Source: Marinomonas rhizomae
GTDB lineage: Bacteria; Pseudomonadota; Gammaproteobacteria; Pseudomonadales; Marinomonadaceae
Length of the DNA stretch: 64,000 nt
Assembly: GCF_003315485.1 (NCBI RefSeq)
Contig: NZ_QNSE01000005.1
Location: 124,001-188,000 of the forward strand
Reading direction: 5' to 3'
This document shows, one piece after another, positions 60,486 to 64,000 of the stretch; within the stretch, counting starts at the first letter, position 1, and each line of letters begins with the position of its first letter. The notes beneath the pieces are model-generated. The model ran no database searches, was not told the origin of the DNA, and worked only from the letters and a program-made list of their open reading frames with translations. A program made the translations under genes and the position numbers.

Positions 60486-61862
60486 GTGTTTATAAAGCCA
60501 TTACTTCATAGCAGCAGTTTTCGGCAAGCTGCGACCATTGCGTTTATTTGTTTACTTATTTCCTCTGCCGCCATACCCATTTGCGATCATGTTCTCAGCA
60601 ATATTATGAAAAGCCATGTTCGCGGGATGATTTTTGAAAACCTTGAAAATAAAAAACTTAAAGGACTTTTTAACAACAGTAGATGGCTCGCTAATCAGCT
60701 CTCCACCGATTACCAACTAGACACTCGTAAAGACCATTTTTCATTCATTCTGGATAGCCAAGATCAGCTGATATATGGCCAACAGGCGATACTTACGCAA
60801 GCTCAAATTCTGATTTTGAGCGACAACCGGTCGAATGCCCCCAAAATTTTATCGTTAAAAAGCCAGCACAGTGAATTATTCGGGTTGTTGACTCCTCTGG
60901 CTGACGGCGGCCTTTACTTTAATGCCTATAACATTCAACCCATGCTGCAACAAACGCGCATTATTCCTTTGATGACAGGTGCAGGCTTGCTGGCCATCCA
61001 ATTGTCGATCTTACTGATTAGTCTGCCTTTCAGTCTGCACAATCTCTTTCGCGTAAACCACATCATCGAAGTCTTAGAGCAGTATGCACAAGGCAAGCAC
61101 GACGTTAGAGTCAACTATAAGAACAACGGTGATGAGTTTGGCCAATTGGGTAAAGAAATTAATTTGGTTCTCAGTCGCACCGAAACATTAATGGGCGAGG
61201 TACGTACCATTACTAGCCATGTTGCCCATGAACTGAGAACGCCATTAACCCGCTTACAACATAAACTCATCAACTTGTCTGAAAAAACCGATGAGCACGA
61301 GCTTCAGGAGCTGGAAGAGGCGATTAAAGAAACAGAACAAATCCAGAGGTTATTTCGTTCAATTATGCGTTTGTCTGAGGTTGAAACAGGACAAGTCAGT
61401 CATCAAAAAAATAAAATAAATGCATACGACATACTCCATGAAGCGTATGAGTACTATCTACCTCTGGCAGAAAACCTCGATATTCAATTAAACATAGTGG
61501 CCAATAAAAAATACCATTTTTATGCGGATAAGATCTTAATTTTTCAGGCCATTGCCAACCTATTAGATAATGCTCTCAAGTATGCGCCTAACAGTAAAAT
61601 CATCACTCTTAGCATAGAATCTTCATTAGGTAACACCCTTATCAAGGTGTCTGATCAAGGAAAAGGGATCGCCGAAGAAGATCAATCTGTTGTCACCAAG
61701 CGCTTCAAACGGCTCACCAGTAAACAAGATGTTTTTGGTCATGGTTTGGGACTCACTCTAGTTCAAGCTATCACCACTTTGCATAATGGCGAGTTAACGC
61801 TAATCAATAATCATCCGGGATTAACCGTCTGCATCGCACTTCACTCTAATGAAATAAACTAG
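60486..61862 (+). CDS. sensor histidine kinase
   Basis: Membrane sensor kinase of 458 residues. TM1 is near residues 14-35 (AATIAFICLLISSAAIPICD), a periplasmic sensor of about 120 residues follows, then TM2 (TGAGLLAIQLSILLISLPFS). A HAMP domain (EQYAQGKHDVRVNYKNNGDE) precedes the phospho-His in TSHVAHELRTPLTRLQHKL. The ATPase domain has N box LLDNALKYAPNS, then SDQGKGIAEEDQ and GHGLGLTLV. It starts at GTG 60486. Its stop lies in a CTAG shared with the convergent gene's stop. Signal unknown, perhaps iron or envelope stress. Confidence 0.92.
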   Translation: MFIKPLLHSSSFRQAATIAFICLLISSAAIPICDHVLSNIMKSHVRGMIFENLENKKLKGLFNNSRWLANQLSTDYQLDTRKDHFSFILDSQDQLIYGQQAILTQAQILILSDNRSNAPKILSLKSQHSELFGLLTPLADGGLYFNAYNIQPMLQQTRIIPLMTGAGLLAIQLSILLISLPFSLHNLFRVNHIIEVLEQYAQGKHDVRVNYKNNGDEFGQLGKEINLVLSRTETLMGEVRTITSHVAHELRTPLTRLQHKLINLSEKTDEHELQELEEAIKETEQIQRLFRSIMRLSEVETGQVSHQKNKINAYDILHEAYEYYLPLAENLDIQLNIVANKKYHFYADKILIFQAIANLLDNALKYAPNSKIITLSIESSLGNTLIKVSDQGKGIAEEDQSVVTKRFKRLTSKQDVFGHGLGLTLVQAITTLHNGELTLINNHPGLTVCIALHSNEIN

Positions 61863-63979
61863 AACGAAGATTCCCTAACAAGGACTGAGACCACTCTTTT
61901 CACAAGCTGACTCAATAGACTTTCTGCCTTGGCATTAATATAGACTTCACCCCGTATTACCCAATTTGGCGAAACCGCATTAGGTTCTGTTGGTGTTAGA
62001 AAAGCCCGATAGACCGCTTCCTCAGCGATAGGAATTGGGTCATTTTTAGCGTTGCTAGCCGCCACTCTTCCGCCATAAACCGAAGCTAATTCCGGTGCAG
62101 AAGTTAATTTAGTCGAAGCAATATTTTCAACACCTTCTAAGAATAGAGACATCTTCGGATAAGAAAGGCTTTCGGGGATAAAATACGCGGCAGAATCGAC
62201 CTTAATTCGATTGAGATCGCTTTCCTTTATATAAGCTTCGACGGTATTTGATCGGGTATTAACAAGCATGCCTAACCCTTCCCCTGCGGCCAGCCAATCG
62301 CCTTCCTGATGCAGATTGGATTGCCTCATCACGACGCCCTCAAAGGGCGCGGTTAGGGTTAACTGTGCCAATTGTTGGTTGATTAGCGTTAAACGCTGGT
62401 TGGCTGTCACAAGCTCCTCGTTAAGCACCTTCACACTGGCGGAAGCGTTCGGACTGAATGGATTAACATCGGCTTGTTTTTGCAATCGAGTAATACGCAA
62501 CGTCAACCTATCCGCTGCTTGATTCAGCTCCGGCGAAACAAATTCAAATAGCTTTTGCCCTTTCTTTACGGTCTGATGAGACTTAACAAATGAACGATGC
62601 AGCTGCGCGTTTGCAGGAACGTATAGGTTAAACTGTTGAGAAGATCGCATCACAGCAGGCGCACCGACTTGGCTTTGCCATGGGTAACACAATACAAATA
62701 ACAGTAAGGCCAACAGTGTCAGACTGCATACGGTGTTTTTATTCCAACTCATAATACTTCTCTTCTGCTGCCAAACTTTCAATTCTTTGAATACAGGCAA
62801 TACAATAAACACCCACAATTCCACGATAAATAAAGCAATACCCAATAACTTAAACGCAAAGTGGTAGACCATAAGGGCGATGCCGACGTATAAAAACAAT
62901 CGATACAACCAGGTGACAAGCGTATAACTCAACAATACTCTCTGCATTTGTACAGAGAAAATCTCGGGTGGCGATTGATTAAACGCAAAAATCCATTCTC
63001 TAATCTTCCACCGAGTGAAAGCAAAAGCTCTGGGTTGTAAGTTTGCTATTCCAAGAAAATCGGATAACAAAAAATACCCATCAAAACGCATAAAGGGGCT
63101 TAAATTAATCAGTAAGGATAAGATCCAAGTCGTCGTAGCCAACATAAAGGCAAGGCTCTTGCCCGTTCCTTCTGGCATAAAACTCCAGAACAACAGTGCC
63201 CAAGCACCCACTAACAATTCAACGATGACGCCAGCCGCACCAATCAGCATCCTTTGCCCTTTACTTTTTAATCGCCAAGCACTCGATGTGTCTGTGTATA
63301 AAACAGGCCACAGTACGAGCAAAGCAACCCCCATTGTTGCAACCTTTCCACCGTAATGTTTGCAAGTATAGGCATGCCCTAACTCATGCAACGACTTAGT
63401 GAAAAAAAGCGCCAACACAAGGGCTAACATGCCTTCAAAAGAAAAAAAGTGCATATAAGTGTGCGTAAACGCTTGCCATTGGCGGCTCACTAAAAAGAGC
63501 CCTAGAACAGCCGCAAGTACAGAGAGAAATATAAATAACCGACTGAAAAAGAACCGCGCTAAAGGCAAAGTAAGCGCTAAAAAAGCATCAGGGCGACATA
63601 GGGGAACGCGCATGAATAAATAATGGCGTAATAGCCATCGAATAGGGTTTATTGAATCCCATTTCGCTTCGTTCTCAGGCTTGGCGAGACGCGTATTTAT
63701 CAATAAATGGCGACCCTGCAAAAAATTATAAAAGGCCTTCACATCCTCTACTGAGACAAGCAAAGTCAAGTGCTGGCAAATATCCTCAGCAATCGCTTGA
63801 GCACTGTTCAGCGACCAGCGTGCTAGCATCTCCATTTCATGCCAACCGAGACGATAAAATTGCCCACTGATTGGATCTTCTAGTGTCCAAGTCGGCGCAC
63901 CGAATGCATCTTCTGGCGCTTCGAAGAGTTTCAGATCTTCTCTTAACGGAGCCCATTCTGTCGCCGTTGCATCAAGCAT
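61859..63979 (-). CDS. PqqD-like / M50 peptidase / HlyD fusion protein
   Basis: Large inner-membrane protein of 706 residues in three parts. Residues 1-105 resemble a PqqD-like peptide-chaperone fold (SGQFYRLGWHEMEMLARWSL then NSAQAIAEDI). Residues about 140-420 are a site-2-protease-like membrane domain with the zinc motif SLHELGHAYTCKHYGG and a later MRFDGYFLLSDFLG metal/aspartate motif. Residues about 425-700 are a HlyD-type periplasmic adaptor with lipoyl/hairpin segments (SFVKSHQTVKKGQKLFEFVS; LTAPFEGVVMRQSNL). Such proteins act in secretion or maturation of peptides or enzymes. It reads toward the kinase and overlaps its stop by 4 nt. Confidence 0.82.
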   Translation of the reverse strand: MLDATATEWAPLREDLKLFEAPEDAFGAPTWTLEDPISGQFYRLGWHEMEMLARWSLNSAQAIAEDICQHLTLLVSVEDVKAFYNFLQGRHLLINTRLAKPENEAKWDSINPIRWLLRHYLFMRVPLCRPDAFLALTLPLARFFFSRLFIFLSVLAAVLGLFLVSRQWQAFTHTYMHFFSFEGMLALVLALFFTKSLHELGHAYTCKHYGGKVATMGVALLVLWPVLYTDTSSAWRLKSKGQRMLIGAAGVIVELLVGAWALLFWSFMPEGTGKSLAFMLATTTWILSLLINLSPFMRFDGYFLLSDFLGIANLQPRAFAFTRWKIREWIFAFNQSPPEIFSVQMQRVLLSYTLVTWLYRLFLYVGIALMVYHFAFKLLGIALFIVELWVFIVLPVFKELKVWQQKRSIMSWNKNTVCSLTLLALLLFVLCYPWQSQVGAPAVMRSSQQFNLYVPANAQLHRSFVKSHQTVKKGQKLFEFVSPELNQAADRLTLRITRLQKQADVNPFSPNASASVKVLNEELVTANQRLTLINQQLAQLTLTAPFEGVVMRQSNLHQEGDWLAAGEGLGMLVNTRSNTVEAYIKESDLNRIKVDSAAYFIPESLSYPKMSLFLEGVENIASTKLTSAPELASVYGGRVAASNAKNDPIPIAEEAVYRAFLTPTEPNAVSPNWVIRGEVYINAKAESLLSQLVKRVVSVLVRESSF

Positions 63980-64000
63980 GATTGACTACCAACTTAACCA

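Noticed and set aside
1..64000. tRNA, rRNA, CRISPR array, IS element or prophage
   Set aside because: I read the spacers for cloverleaf-like stretches, regular repeats, transposase motifs and phage genes and found none I could support.

Overview
The window looks like chromosomal DNA of a marine gammaproteobacterium of the Oceanospirillales, most like Marinomonas. That placement is inferred from gene content and protein style (gcvR, yheV/prlC, sstT, a tad locus, marine-type photolyases, many DMT/EamA and LysR genes, moderately AT-rich spacers) and not from any marker gene. There is no rRNA, tRNA, CRISPR array or intact insertion sequence. Genes are tightly packed and mostly metabolic or accessory.

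Layout. 0.1-0.5 kb: a yefM antitoxin with a gutted yoeB toxin. 0.5-3.5 kb: an e(P4)-type phosphatase, an EamA exporter and a secreted esterase. 3.6-9.4 kb: a ferric-siderophore uptake locus (AraC regulator behind a Fur box, FptX/RhtX-like permease, TonB-dependent receptor, siderophore-interacting reductase). 9.5-13.7 kb: LysR, mannitol-type polyol dehydrogenase and an NCS1-type permease. 13.7-16.3 kb: a patch with a copied scrap of the siderophore reductase, a membrane protein/TetR pair, a dead XRE gene and yjdM. 16.5-27 kb: a light and signalling region (cryptochrome DASH, a photolyase relic, a Rieske protein, a sugar isomerase relic, Gfo/Idh oxidoreductase, LacI, a PAS-GGDEF-EAL protein, an Aer-like chemoreceptor, an iron-sulfur bacterial photolyase). 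27-36 kb: exporters, LysR, gcvR, a chemoreceptor relic, sstT, nitroreductase, a DUF3750 lipoprotein and amylosucrase. 36.3-41.9 kb: two HipA-like kinase genes, both broken, with DUF3037 and HIRAN partners, threaded around the prlC/yheV pair. 42.0-46.1 kb: a gamma carbonic anhydrase followed by a complete bufferin-type RiPP operon (sigma factor, zinc-finger anti-sigma, DUF2282 precursor, DUF692/MNIO enzyme, DUF2063 partner, DoxX). 46-49 kb: chemoreceptor, heme oxygenase, YbaN. 49.1-59.5 kb: a full Flp/Tad pilus operon. 59.7-64 kb: a two-component system behind a Fur box, convergent with a PqqD-like/M50/HlyD fusion protein.

The strongest functional system is the bufferin operon. The sigma gene and the precursor gene are each preceded by the same -35-like element (TGTAATAAAT) and the same -10-like CGTC at exactly the same spacing, so the cluster appears to be an autoregulated stress-induced copper-peptide module. 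The second theme is gene decay: eight broken or fragmentary genes lie between 0.3 and 40 kb (yoeB, siderophore-reductase scrap, XRE, photolyase, sugar isomerase, chemoreceptor tail, two HipA-like kinases). Iron links several parts: two near-perfect 7-1-7 Fur boxes, siderophore uptake and heme oxygenase.
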